Positions 8,944 through 21,300 of a DNA stretch of 64,000 nt are shown one piece after another. The stretch's first letter is position 1, and each line of letters opens with the position of its first letter. Under the pieces are notes generated by a model. It had not been told where the DNA came from. It saw only the letters and a list, made by a program, of their open reading frames with translations, and did not search any database. Source of the stretch: Drosophila pseudoobscura. Its lineage: Eukaryota; Arthropoda; Insecta; Diptera; Drosophilidae. Position numbers and translations under genes: made by a program. Location of the stretch: the NCBI RefSeq assembly GCF_009870125.1, contig NC_046679.1:26288001-26352000 (forward strand). Reading direction: 5' to 3'.

Positions 8944-9234
8944 TCCGCCACGTGTCCAGTTTGTGCTCTTCGAGCTGCTCCATGGAGGCGTTGGGCGACT
9001 TGTAATACATTTGCAGGATCTTGATAAAGTCCGTGATGGTCAGCATACCCACAAACTGCTGCTTCTCCGAATCCCAGAGCGGTGCTGCCCTCACGCCGTT
9101 GTAGACGAGTGCATAGAAGGCTTTCTTCACGAGCAGCTGTGTGTCAAAGACCACGAGCTTGGCGGATGTGGGTATCAGATCGTAACACTTGTGGAAGCGG
9201 AAGAACTTGACAAAGATCTGTGAGTCGTCCTCTT
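8944..9234 (-). CDS. SNF4Agamma: SNF4Agamma exon: start of conserved core, CBS1
   Basis: A 291-nt exon with acceptor CCTTGCAG and donor GTAAGT, encoding [26 protein letters not shown] through CBS repeat 1 ([27 protein letters not shown]) to LDTWR. It begins in phase 1. All alternative upstream parts (from the 49-nt exon at 12395-12443 or the first exon at 9305-9467) end in phase 1, so each reads in frame into this core. Confidence 0.92.
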
Positions 9235-9304
9235 CTGCAAGGACCCAAGAGAAGGAGAGAGATATTCGTTAGTTTGAATCATCTTTGAGCTGTGGATAGG
9301 ACAC

Positions 9305-9467
9305 CTTTATTGAGCAGCTCCGCCAGCAGACGCTTCCAGGCTTCGGAGATCTGCTCAAACTCTTTGATGCTCTCCAAGGGATAGCAAAGGACATCGGCTG
9401 GCCGACCAGTGCCCCCTCCCAGCACCAAGCGACCCGCATGATTCGAATAAAAGTGCAATTGTAACAT
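9305..9467 (-). CDS. SNF4Agamma: SNF4Agamma alternative first exon (short isoform)
   Basis: ATG at 9467 begins MLQLHFYSNHAG; the exon ends at 9305 before a GTGTCC donor, in phase 1, and joins the core exon to give about 576 residues. The peptide contains LVLGGGTGRP and a helical, charged segment (LESIKEFEQISEAWKRLLAELLNK). In-frame stops lie upstream of the ATG and no convincing acceptor is seen, so it is best read as a start exon, not an internal one. The donor is weaker than the others in the gene. Confidence 0.7.
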
Positions 9468-12394
9468 GCGTCTCAAAGGTTCTTTGTTTTTTTTGCTCTT
9501 TTCGTTTTACTATTTTTCACACTGTTTATCCTCCTCCTTCAATGCCCTCGCATTACGATTTCTGTTGGGTCTGTGGGCGTTAAAAATTAGCTGGGGACTC
9601 AATTTGGCTGCTAACAGAACAGAAGAGCTCCATGAGCTCCAAGAGTAACACGGCCCTTCTATTCGCCTGACAAACGAGATGAAGGAACTGCATAGATCAT
9701 CATCTAAATGGACTGAAACCTTCCCGTCTATGAGCTGGTCTGGGCCGCAAATGAAACAAATTGTTGGGGAGCGCGCGATTCGATAAATTCAATTTAGACA
9801 TTTTTAATTAAAATAAATTTAGCGTGCGACAAAACCACAAAACAGACAGAAATACCACAGTACACACGACAGATAGACACCAGAATAGATTTTAGATTGT
9901 TCAAAACCAAATTGTTCAACAATAAATATTAATTCAATTCCTCAAAAGAGAGACACAGACAGAGACGAGAGAGAGAGAGAGGCAGGGGAAAGGGGCAGAT
10001 TCATAGACATCAACTGCGTGGTGTGGCGCACAGTGTAAACAAATAAATATTGAGGCGGGACCTAAAGGTGTTAATCAAATAACTATATACTCGCATGCAT
10101 AATATATATGTACATATGTACTGGGGGCTAGGCCATAGATCTCCCAGCGATAAATGCAGGCCAAACAGACATTATAGCGACAGATATCGGGGTACGGATC
10201 GGATCGGATCGGACGACGACAGTTGTGCCAAGAAATTAATTAACCAGAAAAGAGCCGTGCTGTGCAGAAATATCTGAACGTCTCTAATGGGGATTTATAT
10301 TCCATTTTCATGTGCATTTGCATATTTGCCTTTGGAAATCTATTTGGGAAATCTTCAAACTGTTTATGGATCACAAATTATTTCAAGACCACCACAGATG
10401 AGATTTTTGTTGGGAATGGACATGGTATATAGAATGCCTATGTTCTGAAGACTGAATGGAAAGAGTCCCCAGATATCCAGATTGAATTTCCTTTCAATTT
10501 GGATATTCCCTCACATTCGTATCACATCCACATATCGTTTATCCGCCTAATGTCCACAAAACCTCAGCAAACAAAAGCAAAAGCGGCACAAAAAATGGGC
10601 GAGAAAGCCCAGAAAATGTATAGAAAAGAAAGCGAAGGCCAGTTGTGGCAGGAAAAACATATATATATTTGTGAAAATGTGAAATATTTGGATAGAAATT
10701 CTATATCCAAAGAGGATTCTACAAATTTAAATGTTAAAAAAGTGTCGTCGCCACGCGGGAGGCGGTAGGGTGGGTGGTGGGTGGGCCTTCATCGATAAAG
10801 AAATCGAGATAAGAACTTTGGAGGAGAAATGGATGAAGGTCTCCCTATTCCTATCTCCCTGTGTGTTTTCCTATCTTTATTGTTGTTCTCTGATTGGAAA
10901 TATTCAATATATATAGGTTAAACCGCATATATGGGTTATCGATTCTTGGGCTTTAGTTTTTTTTCCGTTTTCTGTTTGCATTTTGCGTTTCTTTTGACAG
11001 CGGGCCAGGGGCCACGCGAGAGTTAATTGAAATGCTTCTTGCTTTGTTGCTTGGTTCTTGGCTTTGTGCGGCATCAAAACAATTGAAAAACCATTTCCCC
11101 AGTGGGCGGTGGGTGGTCGGCGGTGGGCGGTGGTTTGGTGGGTGTCTAGGTATAGGTGCCTCTGTTGTTGTTTTCCTAGGTCTTGGCGTCGTCGCGCGGC
11201 GCTATTCGAAAATTCTTGACGAATGACTCAAGAGACAAGAAGACCCGAGGGTAAAACCTTCGATTCGGTTCGATTTGTCAGTAATCTACGTGGCACTTGG
11301 ATCTACATATATCCATATTTCTACACATATATAAACCAGCAGCCAAAAGACACAAGAATTAGTCGTTTTCTCTGGCCAATATTTTCACACGGAACACGAA
11401 CACGGTGGAAAACAATCAGCCGAGTATCTGTCGTCTGCCCGTCGTCGTCTCCGTTCTAAGCGATTCGAAATTTTATCATAAACTGATCTTCTGCAGCCTC
11501 TGTTCTGTTTCTCTCTCTCGGAAAATCGTTTTCGGCACAAGGAAAACGCGCAAAAACAAAACAAAACAAAAGATAGAGGGGAAAAATACTCACAAGTGGG
11601 AGGAATTTTCAAAAAAAATCTGAGTATATTCTCAGAGCGGAATATAAATTGAATAGAATTTGCTTTTGCTGCCTCCGTTGAGTGTTCGGATCGGGACGTA
11701 CGAGTACGAGTACGAGTATTAGATCGGAACAGATCGTCGAATCCGTTGGGGAATTGACGTTAATGAGGTTCATGAAATGTGTCTGAAATTGGCAACAAAT
11801 TACATGCAGTGCACACCCTCCCTCCTGGGCTCTTTCCGCAGCCGGTAGACCCCGTTACGTTACACTCTTTTCCGTAGAGATCTCTCTCCGGCGTACTTGG
11901 AACTTATTTATAATTAGCATTCGGCGGATAAAGACACTTTGGGGGTGTGTTCGGACACCATAGAAGATATATCTATGTATCCTCTCCTCAGAAGAATATG
12001 TATTGCGATCCCATAACGATTATGTTCCGAGTCGCCCACATAACATAAATATGTATCTATAAGACGCAGATACTACGGCCACCATAATCCCCCTTGAGTT
12101 ATGACTTCGATTCCATGCCATGCCACCTTTCCTCCTTTCCTTCCTCTCGCATCCGTCCGTCTGTCTGTCTTTATGGGTATTTCGATTCCTCTGATTCTCG
12201 TTGGGATTCTATTTGTTCACCGGGGAAAAAGTGTCGTCGTGTGCCACAATGGAGGCCGACTCTTGATCGAATGCCAAGTGTGTCTGCTAATTTATTTAAA
12301 TTAAACATTTTTTGTTTGCCCCATGGTGCGCATCAAAGGCGGGGGCACGGGGCATGGGGCAGGTGGCGAGGTGCGATCGAAGAATAATACTTAC
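9468..12394 (-). other. SNF4Agamma intron / promoter of the short isoform
   Basis: Noncoding. It holds the presumed promoter and leader of the 9467 start, a GA-rich run at about 9965-9985, and a TACGAGTA hexamer run at 11699-11718. There are A-rich and CT-rich stretches and no further supported exon. Small ORFs here have no splice or codon support. Confidence 0.5.
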
Positions 12395-12443
12395 CAAAAT
12401 CAGATAGATTGCACTTCTCTAGGAACGGATCGGCTACGGGCAG
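12395..12443 (-). CDS. SNF4Agamma: SNF4Agamma 49-nt internal exon
   Basis: Acceptor TTTTACAG and donor GTAAGT flank an exon encoding LPVADPFLEKCNLSDF plus one base. It enters in phase 0 and leaves in phase 1, linking RKIS (exon 13573-14562) or FRDSRG (exon 16898-17031) to EEDDSQ in the core. The peptide directly precedes the conserved core in all longer isoforms. Confidence 0.88.
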
Positions 12444-13572
12444 CTGTAAAATGGAACAGAAAAAATGTATTGTTAGATTGGATGTTGCATATAGTAAAAC
12501 TAGAAAGGGTTCAACATTGTCTATCAACATCATCTAACCTCAAAAAGTACTCGGATTCAAAGGCTGACCTTCTGGGCCAAAGAAACGTCATACATGGATG
12601 GATTTCAAAGAGAAGCAATTTTGCACTTAAATTAATGGCCCACACTATCTATACACCTGTAGTATAACGACACGTTAAATATCATTAGGCGGAACACTGT
12701 ACGGAAAAGGAACATGTCGTAAAGCTCACGTAAAGCATTACGCCACACTTCCACCGAAGAAAACGTGTTCATTCCATATGGAATAATGATCTTCTTCCGT
12801 TTCCCGTTACACTCGCGTATTCCCATTATCAATCCCTTTTTCATATATGGGTCACCATGATTCGAGTTTTTTTCCAAACGGAAAGAAGAGAGAGAAAACA
12901 CAAAATATCAAAAATGAACAGGGGGGAAAAAAACTACACTTAAACCCGATACTCAGTCAGACATGGCTATAGACTCGGCTTTTGATGCTGATCAAATCAT
13001 ATAATTTAAAGGGTTATTTTAAAACGCCAGATCCACCACAAATATAATATAACCCCTATACTCATTTTGAGCATCGGGTATAATAATTAGGGAATTGTTA
13101 CTTATACTGATAGTACCGCTATAATCTCTTAATCTGCACCAAAACCGCAGATAAAACATCAGAGGAAAACAAAAACAAACGAAAAACTCCCATGAAATAT
13201 TTATGAGACACGCCAGCGAGCTTTAGTACGAGTATTTACTCACTTGTCGCACATTTATAGTCGCGACGGACGTTCCGAGTTCGAGTAGCTTTGAAATTAA
13301 CATTGAAATGTGTGCAATTGTGGAATTATGACACTTAACCAGGCAATTGGGATAGATGGAGGGGGAGGGGGCCAGAGATGGAGCAAAATTACGCTCGCAT
13401 TTAAGCAAACTCAAACATCTTAAATGCCTCTCTTTCTATGTTCTCTTGAGTAGTTAATAGGCTCGTTCGTTCCTGCTGCAGGTGAAAGCTTTAATGCCAA
13501 AGCTTTTCTCTCTTCCGCTCTTCTGCTCTCAGTGAGTGTCACTCTCCCGGGGGACTCGGGGACTGCACTTAC
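12444..13572 (-). other. SNF4Agamma intron with a transposon-like remnant
   Basis: Noncoding intron between the 49-nt exon and the 13.6-14.6 kb first exon. Apart from the interspersed-repeat remnant at 12941-13086 (listed separately), nothing distinctive is seen. Confidence 0.5.
12941..13086. mobile_element. Degenerate interspersed repeat (nonautonomous element remnant)
   Basis: The segment begins CCCGATACTCAGTCAG, has the internal block GACATGGCTATAGACTCGG and TTTGATGCTGATCAAA, and ends CTCATTTTGAGCATCGGGTA. This combination is familiar from a widespread short repeat class in Drosophila introns, in reverse orientation (GATCAGCATC...AGCCGAGTC...AGCCATGTC). It is short and mutated and has no ORF. 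The family name is not assigned. Confidence 0.5.
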
Positions 13573-14562
13573 ACTAATTTTACGACCAGAGCGAGGCAGC
13601 AGCTGCTGCTGCCGCTTCCACTGCTCGATCTGTTCCACACTGTAATCACTGCGTCGCCGCATAAGCATGCACTGATGCACCGGGGAGTGGGTGCGGGGCG
13701 AGGAGTGGGCGCTGCTCACCCGCCGCCTCTCATAGACGAGCGCCTGTTGGACTGCAGCAAAGTCTCCGCGAGTGGAAAAGGAGACAGGTGAATGACCGAG
13801 GGAATGGCGCGGACCATTTGCAATCGTATTGTGGTTCCTCTGCTGCTGCATATGTTTCTGTTGCTCCATCTTTTGCTGTTGCTGTTGCTCCATCTTTTGT
13901 TGTTGCTGCTGCTGCTGCTGCTGTTGGCTGTGGTTGCTGTGAGCCTTGCGACGCAGCAGAGACGATGACATCGCTGCCGTTAGAGTGGCCGTCAGCTTTT
14001 TGCCATCAATTTTGCTGCTTTTGGTGTTGTTGCTGCTGCCGCTGCTTTTGGTAGTGCTGCTGCTGCCGCTGCTGCTCTGGCTGCTGTCATCGCGCCTGCT
14101 TACGTGCTGCGAATGGCGTTGACCGTCGACGAAATCTTTGATATTTGCACTATTCAGAAGCTGATAGTTGACGCTGGCCGCCGTTGACGGGCCGTTTCCC
14201 CCAGACATTAGCCCGGGCAGATGGCTGTAGCGCTTCTTGCGATGGTACAACGGAGAATTGCTGAGAGAGCGCGCCTTTCGGCCGATTTTTGCATTCTGGC
14301 TCTCGCTGCTGCCGCTGCTGCTGCTGATGCTCTTTCCATTGCTGTTGTTGTTGCTGTCATTGTCGATGGGGAGATTTGGGTCAAAGCGCACGCTCAATTT
14401 GGGGCCGTTATGGTGGTGGTGGTGGTGGTGGGGGCTGGGGCTGAGACTGCTGCCTTGCAGCACTTTGGAGGTTGCAGCAACATGTGGAACGCCCGCCGGG
14501 GAGGGCAGCACTCCGACGCGCGGTGTACTCGGCTCGAAGGCGGAATAGCGACGGCGATACAT
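13573..14562 (-). CDS. SNF4Agamma: SNF4Agamma alternative first exon (Ser/Gln-rich N-terminus)
   Basis: ATG at 14562 (MYRRRYSAFEPSTPRVG) opens a 990-nt exon ending RSGRKIS at a GTAAGT donor, phase 0; an isoform from here is about 868 residues. The N-terminal 330 residues are low-complexity: a run of seven His, Asn/Ser tracts, long Ser stretches (DDSSQSSSGSSSTTKSS), ten Gln then MEQQQQQKMEQQK, and basic patches such as KIGRKARS and YHRKKRYSH. Ser-Pro sites are frequent in the last third (AHSSPRTHSPVH). No folded domain is seen. Such N-terminal extensions are usual in insect AMPK gamma genes. A longer in-frame reading from 14574 has no ATG (TTG), so it was not used. Confidence 0.85.
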
Positions 14563-16897
14563 GGAGCACACCAATACCTATGCACACGAACACGCACACG
14601 CACACGCGTGTAATGAAAGACAAAGAAGAAGAGGACGCGAAATCGCAGACGGATTTATCAGAAAGCTCTGCTGCGGCGGTGGCGGTGGCGAAGATTATGC
14701 GATGCGATTCGGTTCGGTTCCGGGCACACGGTCTGCGCGCTCGCAAGTGAAAAAGTAAACTGGTTAAGAGTTTCGCGAGCCCCCACGATCGCCACAAACA
14801 GTTCCACACACAGAGAGATAGAGATAGAGCTGCTAACTAGAGAGAGCAGAGCGTGTGTGAGAATGCTGAAGCTAGCGCAAATACAAGAACACGCGATGTA
14901 ACGACGTCGAAGAGGGAACACTCTAGAATGCACTTGAGAGCGAGGGGATGGCATGACTCGATAAACCCAAAAATATATTTCTCTTCTCTCTTACTCTTTG
15001 TGTGCATTTCTATTCTTGTGCATGTTTGCTTTAGTTAATCTCTTTCGGTTTGCTCTTTCGGTTAGGTTTCCACATCACCGTCACACACGAGGCAAACAAA
15101 CTGTCATGCCTCGCTCTGCAAATAAAGGGTACATGCATACATACATATGTATGTGTACATATGTGACGGCCGAAGAACCAACAATTACCGAAAGAACCAG
15201 AGAGAGGAAGCTTCTTCATACACCCACAACGGAATAAACGAACGGCATTGAGTAAGAAAAAGCTCTCAAGAATTCTACCACTCCCACTCAATGCAATTCA
15301 TGAACATGAGTGGGGAGTGGAACAAAAGCTGCTGCTTCTACATATGTACATTTGTTGTTCTGCGTGCGATAAGTAAAACAAACGGTTCTAAAAGATTGTG
15401 GGCCACTCTCAACAGAAGAGACAGAGAAAGAGAGAGAGAGAGAGAGAGGATGGGGCTCTACAGGTACTTATGGGAGAGAGATGTTTGTACTTCGTATTGG
15501 GCAATGTATTGGCGGACATGTGAAATGTTCTCACTCAATTAATCATCATTAGCGGGCGTCCGCATAAGAATAACAAAACCATAGATCAATACATATGCGC
15601 GCCTTTTCTGTCCGGTGAAAGCCCACACAGGTATGACGTCAGAAGTGCGAGCAGACAAGAATTTCCGAGAATATGCGAAAATATGTACATTCTCCTCTCG
15701 ATATAAACCCGTTTCAATGAATTAACCACCAATAACAACACATTTTGTTGTTGTAATGGGCATTAGGCCCATTAGCCGACCTTGAGGACTATGTGCGAGG
15801 TGTGTGCGCGACAATAAACGATGGAGAGATAATATAATGCTTCGGCCCGCGTTCACATGCTGATGACGGGGCAATGTTTGCGTATATTAATCAGTTAACA
15901 TTATTAGCCGACTAATCTGATATGTCTGCGATTCGGATATTTCACAACTACCGCTAAATGGGTGTCAGAAAGGGGCTTGGAAAGGGGGATTACGGGGAAG
16001 AACATGCTGGGCCGCTGTATATGATGCGGTATTTTTTCGAATCGAATATGCAAATCTCGTGTCATGTGCGAGTGGGACAGTGCACAAATCCAATAATGTA
16101 CTTGATTGTCAAGCCACTGTAGGTCTTTGTTCCACAGGTGACCACGGGCGTCAGAGTACCATCCCAGAGTGCCAACATCCCATCCCCTGGTGTCTGGTCA
16201 CCCTCCTGGACCACCGTCCCTTCGCAATTCGCAATTTTCCGCAGCTCTATTTCCATCTCCAGAGCCCTATCAATTTCTCTCAAGCTAACTCTCGTGATGG
16301 AAGAACAGAGCAGTGCTATCTCGATCTCTTTACATTTTACATGTAAAGTAGCTTCACCATGCCAAAAGTCTCTCCATAGCGAAGACAACAACCCTGACTG
16401 ACAAAAGCTGACTGCCGCACCACCCACCGTCATACCTGTTTTACTATTTGTGGACCACTCAGCTGTCATACCTTCTTGTAATCGTAAAACTGTCCCTATA
16501 ATAATATTTGGATTTAAGGAAGGGTTGGGTGAATCGGGAATGGCCGGAAGAAAGCCCAAAAGTTATATGACTCTGATGAGAGATTTAAATATGGTTCGGT
16601 CATTAAGACTCGAAATATCAAGGTATAAGTACCAAGAAGTCCAGATAAGAAGATCAGCTCTACGGCAATATTTACAGCTGGGAAAAAAGAGATGAGAGAT
16701 TTTCCCACAAGGTTGATACAAAAAAAGAACAAGGGGTAACAGGAGATCGTGTATGGAAGATGATATACGATTACGTATTGTATATCTGGGAACTGGGAAG
16801 ATAGCAACTTTGTTGACGCGAAACGAGACCCGCTTCCAGGGGACTATATTTAACCCATTATCATACATATGTACGTATACATAAGTTCTCGACTTAC
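14563..16897 (-). other. SNF4Agamma intron and promoter of the 14.6-kb start
   Basis: Noncoding. The first 300 bp upstream of 14562 should be leader and promoter. Other contents are a (GA) run at about 15425-15450 and CATACATATGTA palindromic words at 15130-15165. No supported coding exon. Confidence 0.5.
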
Positions 16898-17031
16898 CCC
16901 TCTGGAATCTCTGAACAGTATGGCCGCATGGTGTGGGTCCAGTGTGCCATCGCCGCGTAATCCTCGACCGGCAGCCCCCACAGAGGCGCGTCGTTTCTCC
17001 AGATCCGCAGACGCGCGACGCATATGAGCAC
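16898..17031 (-). CDS. SNF4Agamma: SNF4Agamma internal exon (AHMRRASADLEKRR)
   Basis: A 134-nt exon, acceptor TTTCCTAAAAAG and donor GTAAGT, phase 1 in and 0 out. It encodes AHMRRASADLEKRRASVG, GLRGDGTLDPHH and ends ILFRDSRG, then reads into LPVADPFLEK. It is shared by the isoforms starting at 18339, 35207 and 46094. MRRAS and KRRAS resemble basophilic kinase (PKA/AKT-like) sites; that is inference. Confidence 0.88.
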
Positions 17032-17165
17032 CTTTTTAGGAAACAGGAATACAAAGTGATTAGTAGAAGATACGACTTCACGATTGTTACGATCTAATCA
17101 TAAGTCTAAGTGAACAGCAAGTACCAGATGATAGATGGACCCTTGGACAAACCCTTTCCCTTTAC

Positions 17166-18339
17166 CTTCTTTGACAATGCGATCGTAGATCTTGTAGGTG
17201 GCCCCGCAGTCGTCGAGGATGCGATTGGGGCGGCTGAGTGTGTTTACATCCAAGCTCTTGGAGCGTGTGCGAAAGTTCTCCTGCGGATCGTTCTGCGGCG
17301 ATGTGCAGACGCTCTGGGCATCGTGGTGCTTGCGAGGCCATACGTGAATCTTCTTGCCAAAGTGCTTGAGCAGCTCCTGGATCGAGTGGTGATGGTGACT
17401 GTGATGATGATGGTGCTTGCCATGCTTCCCATGCCCCTCCCTGTGGGAGGGCGACTGCCCCGCCTGCTGCCTGTCTGCGGACTCGTCCACGCTGAGGCTC
17501 TTGGCGAAGGAGGAGTTGTCGAAGCGATGCCTTTGGAATGCTCCACTGCCGGCCATGCCGCTGTCTGTGCTGCCACCACTGGGGGCACTGTAGTCGTCCA
17601 GCGATGTGTTGGCCGCCGACACGCGGTGAAAGATCGAGATGGCCGTGGGCCGCTCGCCGCTGTCACGCTGCTGGCCGCTGGCGCCCGTGTGGGTGAAATA
17701 CTGATGATCTGCCTGGCTTTCGTAGATGAGGTCCAGGTCGTGGGGAAAGAACCCTCCTCCGCCGGCACCTCCGCCGCCGCTTCCGCCAACTGCCGCTGTG
17801 GTCGGCGGGGAGCCAAAGTCCGGACCGCCGCTGCGACGCATGCTCTGCAAGGGATGGGTATCGGAATTAGAGGGTGGCTCACAGCACGAGGGATGATCTC
17901 TGCTTACGCCGTAAACTGCCGGACTCTGAGATCGTTCCAGGAAACTGCGCTTCGACGAGGGCGTACGCTTCAGGCTGCCGCTAGCCCCGGAGCCGCTGGT
18001 GTACCAGCTGTCGTAGGAGTTCCTTTGGCCGCCGCCACCTGCTCCTCCGCCACCAGTGCAGCTGCTGCCGCCTCCTCCGTGATTCTCCAGCGATTTGTGG
18101 GCATCGGGCACGGCCTGTGGCTGGGAGTGGGAGTGGCGATCGCTCTGCCACTGTGCGTAGGCGCTGCCCGTGACGCCTCCGCTGTTCGAGTTGGAGCTGG
18201 AGCTGCTGGAGGAGTCCACGCTGTAGAGGCGGTTGCCATTGCCGTTGCCATTTCCGTAGCCGTGCGACCAGCCCTCAGAGCCGACGCTGAGCTGTTTCTC
18301 TACGGCATGCTGCCGATAGAGGTGTGTGATGCCATGCAT
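17166..18339 (-). CDS. SNF4Agamma: SNF4Agamma alternative first coding exons (Gly/Ser/His-rich N-terminus)
   Basis: ATG at 18339 (MHGITHLYRQHAVEKQL). Two exons, 17908-18339 and 17166-17844, are split by a 63-nt intron (17845-17907: GTAAGC donor, CCCTTGCAG acceptor). The second exon ends IYDRIVKEG at a GTAAAG donor, phase 1, and reads into AHMRRAS. The resulting isoform is about 953 residues. The N-terminal 370 residues are low-complexity with Gly runs, GNGNGNGN, Ser stretches and a His-rich block (HGKHGKHHHHHSHHHHS) before a more ordered segment (IQELLKHFGKKIHVWPRK). The small intron is a multiple of three with no in-frame stop, so its retention would add 21 residues. Confidence 0.84.
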
Positions 18340-21300
18340 TGCTAGGCCGTCGTTTTATTTTTGGTATTTGTTGTTGTTTTGTCAATTATTTTTATAGTTC
18401 AGTTTTTTTTTGTTGTTGTTACACTTTTTTAACGCAGTGTAAAACAGTATTGTTTTTGTTGTTTTTTGTCTTGCAGCAGTCGCGTTTGTCGAAATTTTAG
18501 TTCAAAACACTGCGATCTCTCTCTGATCGCTATTGCTGTCTCTCTTGCCTTGTAAAAGTCACATAATCCTTCAACTGTAAAATAAAACATCACATCATTC
18601 TCTCGCTCGCTCGCACTATCAATTATTCCTAATGAACTTTTCTCAGAGAGCTTTTGCTCTTCAACACTCTTCGTCTCGCTCACTCCTAGGTTGAACGCAC
18701 TGAAATTAAGTCAAAGCTGCAGCCACACACGCACACGCACACATGCACAAACAGATGCAGCGCGCTGGTGTCGACGTCTGCTCGTCAGCGTTTCATTTGT
18801 TGTTTCTCTTATTTCATGTTGTCTTTTGTTTGCCGCTTTGCGTATTTATTTTCAACATTTTTAAACACTTTTATTTTCAAATTATTGCATTTTGTTTGTT
18901 AGCAGCTATGCGGGAGGAGAGTGGAATGAACGCCAAAAAAATGCAGCCGACTCAATATTGACACTGTCAGCGTTGCCATTGGGTCGACAACGCCAGCAGC
19001 GACTGCGCAGCGGCAGCGTCGGCATGCACTTGAACAAGTTCAGCACCCAGTCCACCCACACGCACGCACCTACACGAACGGTAGAGTGGAGTGGAGTCAA
19101 TGCGCGAGTAGGTTGTATTTTTGTTGTATTTTCCCTTCTCATTATTGCGGTTGCACTCTGATGAAAAATAAATAAATGCCTAATCGATCAGAAAAATTGC
19201 CATATGCAATTCATATAGATAATCTCGGACAATGCTTGCGACATTTTCGTCACCTGACCACACGGCTGGCAGCCTGGCTTCAGGGTCGTCGGCGTTCTAG
19301 GTGGGGGCAGCGACACATTTGTCGACTGGCAGGCTGGCTTGATCCCGTTGCGGATCTCTCTGCTCTCCATGCTGATCTGTACTTTTATCTCTCTCATTCT
19401 GTAGGTGCGCTTGCGGTTTGCTGACTGTCAACCCTCTCCCTCTTTCATGGGTAATTAAATAATTTTATAATGCAATAAATACGAGTAAATGTTGCTCTCC
19501 GGCATCTCTGTGTGCCAGAGGGAGACTGACTGCAGTCCGCTGATAGCTTTATAAAAAGTCCACACTTGCACACACACACACACACACACTTGTGCGAATC
19601 GTTTGCTTGATTTAAATAAACGGCCTTTATCTTTATCGCTATGTAAAAAAACAAACAGCGAAACACAAGAGTGAGACGAGACGGACAGGGAGAGAGAGAG
19701 ATAGAGGCGAAGGTGGAGTAAAGACGCAGGCGGAGCGTGCGGCAACGGGAGCCACTTATACATAAAGCAAAGAAAAACAAAGTTAAGTTCTATTTTTACT
19801 ATCAACGCAACAGCAACGAAAGCAGGGGCGGCGGCGGCGGCAGCGAATGATTAAAGAAGAAGTGTTTGATAAAAGCCAAGAGAGGAGAAGAGAGGAAAAT
19901 GACAAAATAATGTCACACGAAATATTGATTGTGTTTCCATAAGTGGCTCTTGGGCAACACAATTCACAATTTAATCAAATTTTAGAGCAATTCTCGAATG
20001 ACGTAGAACAAAGAAAGAGACAGAGCCATAGAGAGGCGACACACACAGAGCACAGGTTCAATTGAGGTTAAGTTGCCACCGACCGACACACGCCCCAAAG
20101 GCAGCCGCCACCACCCGCACCCGCACCCCCCTTCATTTACCGTAGTCAAATTTTGTATAAATAATGCAAAAAAATATAGTATATGATGAAACGGCCGGAC
20201 GCCCACGCACACATACATATGTATGTACTTATATTCACACAGAAATACACACACAACCGAACCGCTTAGCTAAGAATACGAGCAGAGAATGAACGGCAGA
20301 ATGAAAAGAACCGAGCAAAATGTGCACGTGCTGCCCGCCGCGACGCGTAAACAAGTGCCAGCGCAAGAGAGCGAGAAAAAGTGGAAGGCAGAGCAGCAGA
20401 GAAAAAAGAGAAGCAGATGGTGGTGGTGGTGGTGGTACTGCTGCTGCTGCTGACGCCCTGAGATAGCGATAACTGTGCACTCCTAAAGCTCCTCCGGCGG
20501 GAGGGGGGGTGGCCTTGAACGAGTATGCAAAAGCGAGACTGACGGGACGGGAAGAAGCCTCCTTTCATGAGCTCCCTTTCATGAGAGTGCCGCTGCATAA
20601 TGGAGCATGCGGTATTCCATTAACGATACGATTGAAAAACGTGTGGAAGAGTATCCATTTTCTTTGGCTGGCGGGCATCTCAAGGGCGTTGGACAGAGGA
20701 CCGAGTGGGCCATAAATCAAGCCCAAAACTGCGACAGTCTGGGAATTCTCTTGGGTTCTTGTTATAGAAATCACATAAACTGCGCATTTCTGGACATAAG
20801 GATTAAAAGGACACTTTTAAGTATTCAATGGCTTGCCCCATTCCCCATCCCCAAAGGAGAAAGGGCATGGCAGAGAGAAAGCAATAAACTTTGGGCAAGG
20901 TCACACGAGCCCCCCAAAAATTATGACGCATGCGTGTACAGAAAGTGAAAGTATGTACAGTAGAAACTGTTCAAAAAAGGACATCCCTAGATTCAAAGAG
21001 AAGTGCAGACATAGCCCATAGAGCTTTCACTGTATATGGTATATACATACATTCCCCTATGTACCAAACACACACCCATCGACAGTCTCTCCCAAAAGTC
21101 TTCCAACACTCAACGTACGCTCCTCCAAAGAAATGGCGCATTTGGGTCAAGTGTGTTAACGAAAATCTTTGATTAAAATGGCAAAAATTTCAAATCGAAT
21201 ATGGAGACCCCCATCGACCAGACCCCCTCTAGACGACAGGCGCACTGATGATAAGGAATAATACATAAAAAGTACTCGTACATTTCTAAGAGATAAGATT

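Noticed and set aside
14563..14574. Start of the 14.6-kb isoform at 14574
   Set aside because: The codon is TTG; ATG is at 14562.
15130..15165. TACATATGTA palindromes as a site of interest
   Set aside because: The same word recurs at many places in the window (for example 10113, 15347, 16867, 20213, 33233) and is a common AT-rich repeat in fly noncoding DNA.
17110..18345. 411-codon ORF on the plus strand
   Set aside because: It is the antisense shadow of the SNF4Agamma exon at 17166-18339, which has the splice sites, phase and isoform context. The Gly/Ser-rich codon bias there keeps the opposite strand open.
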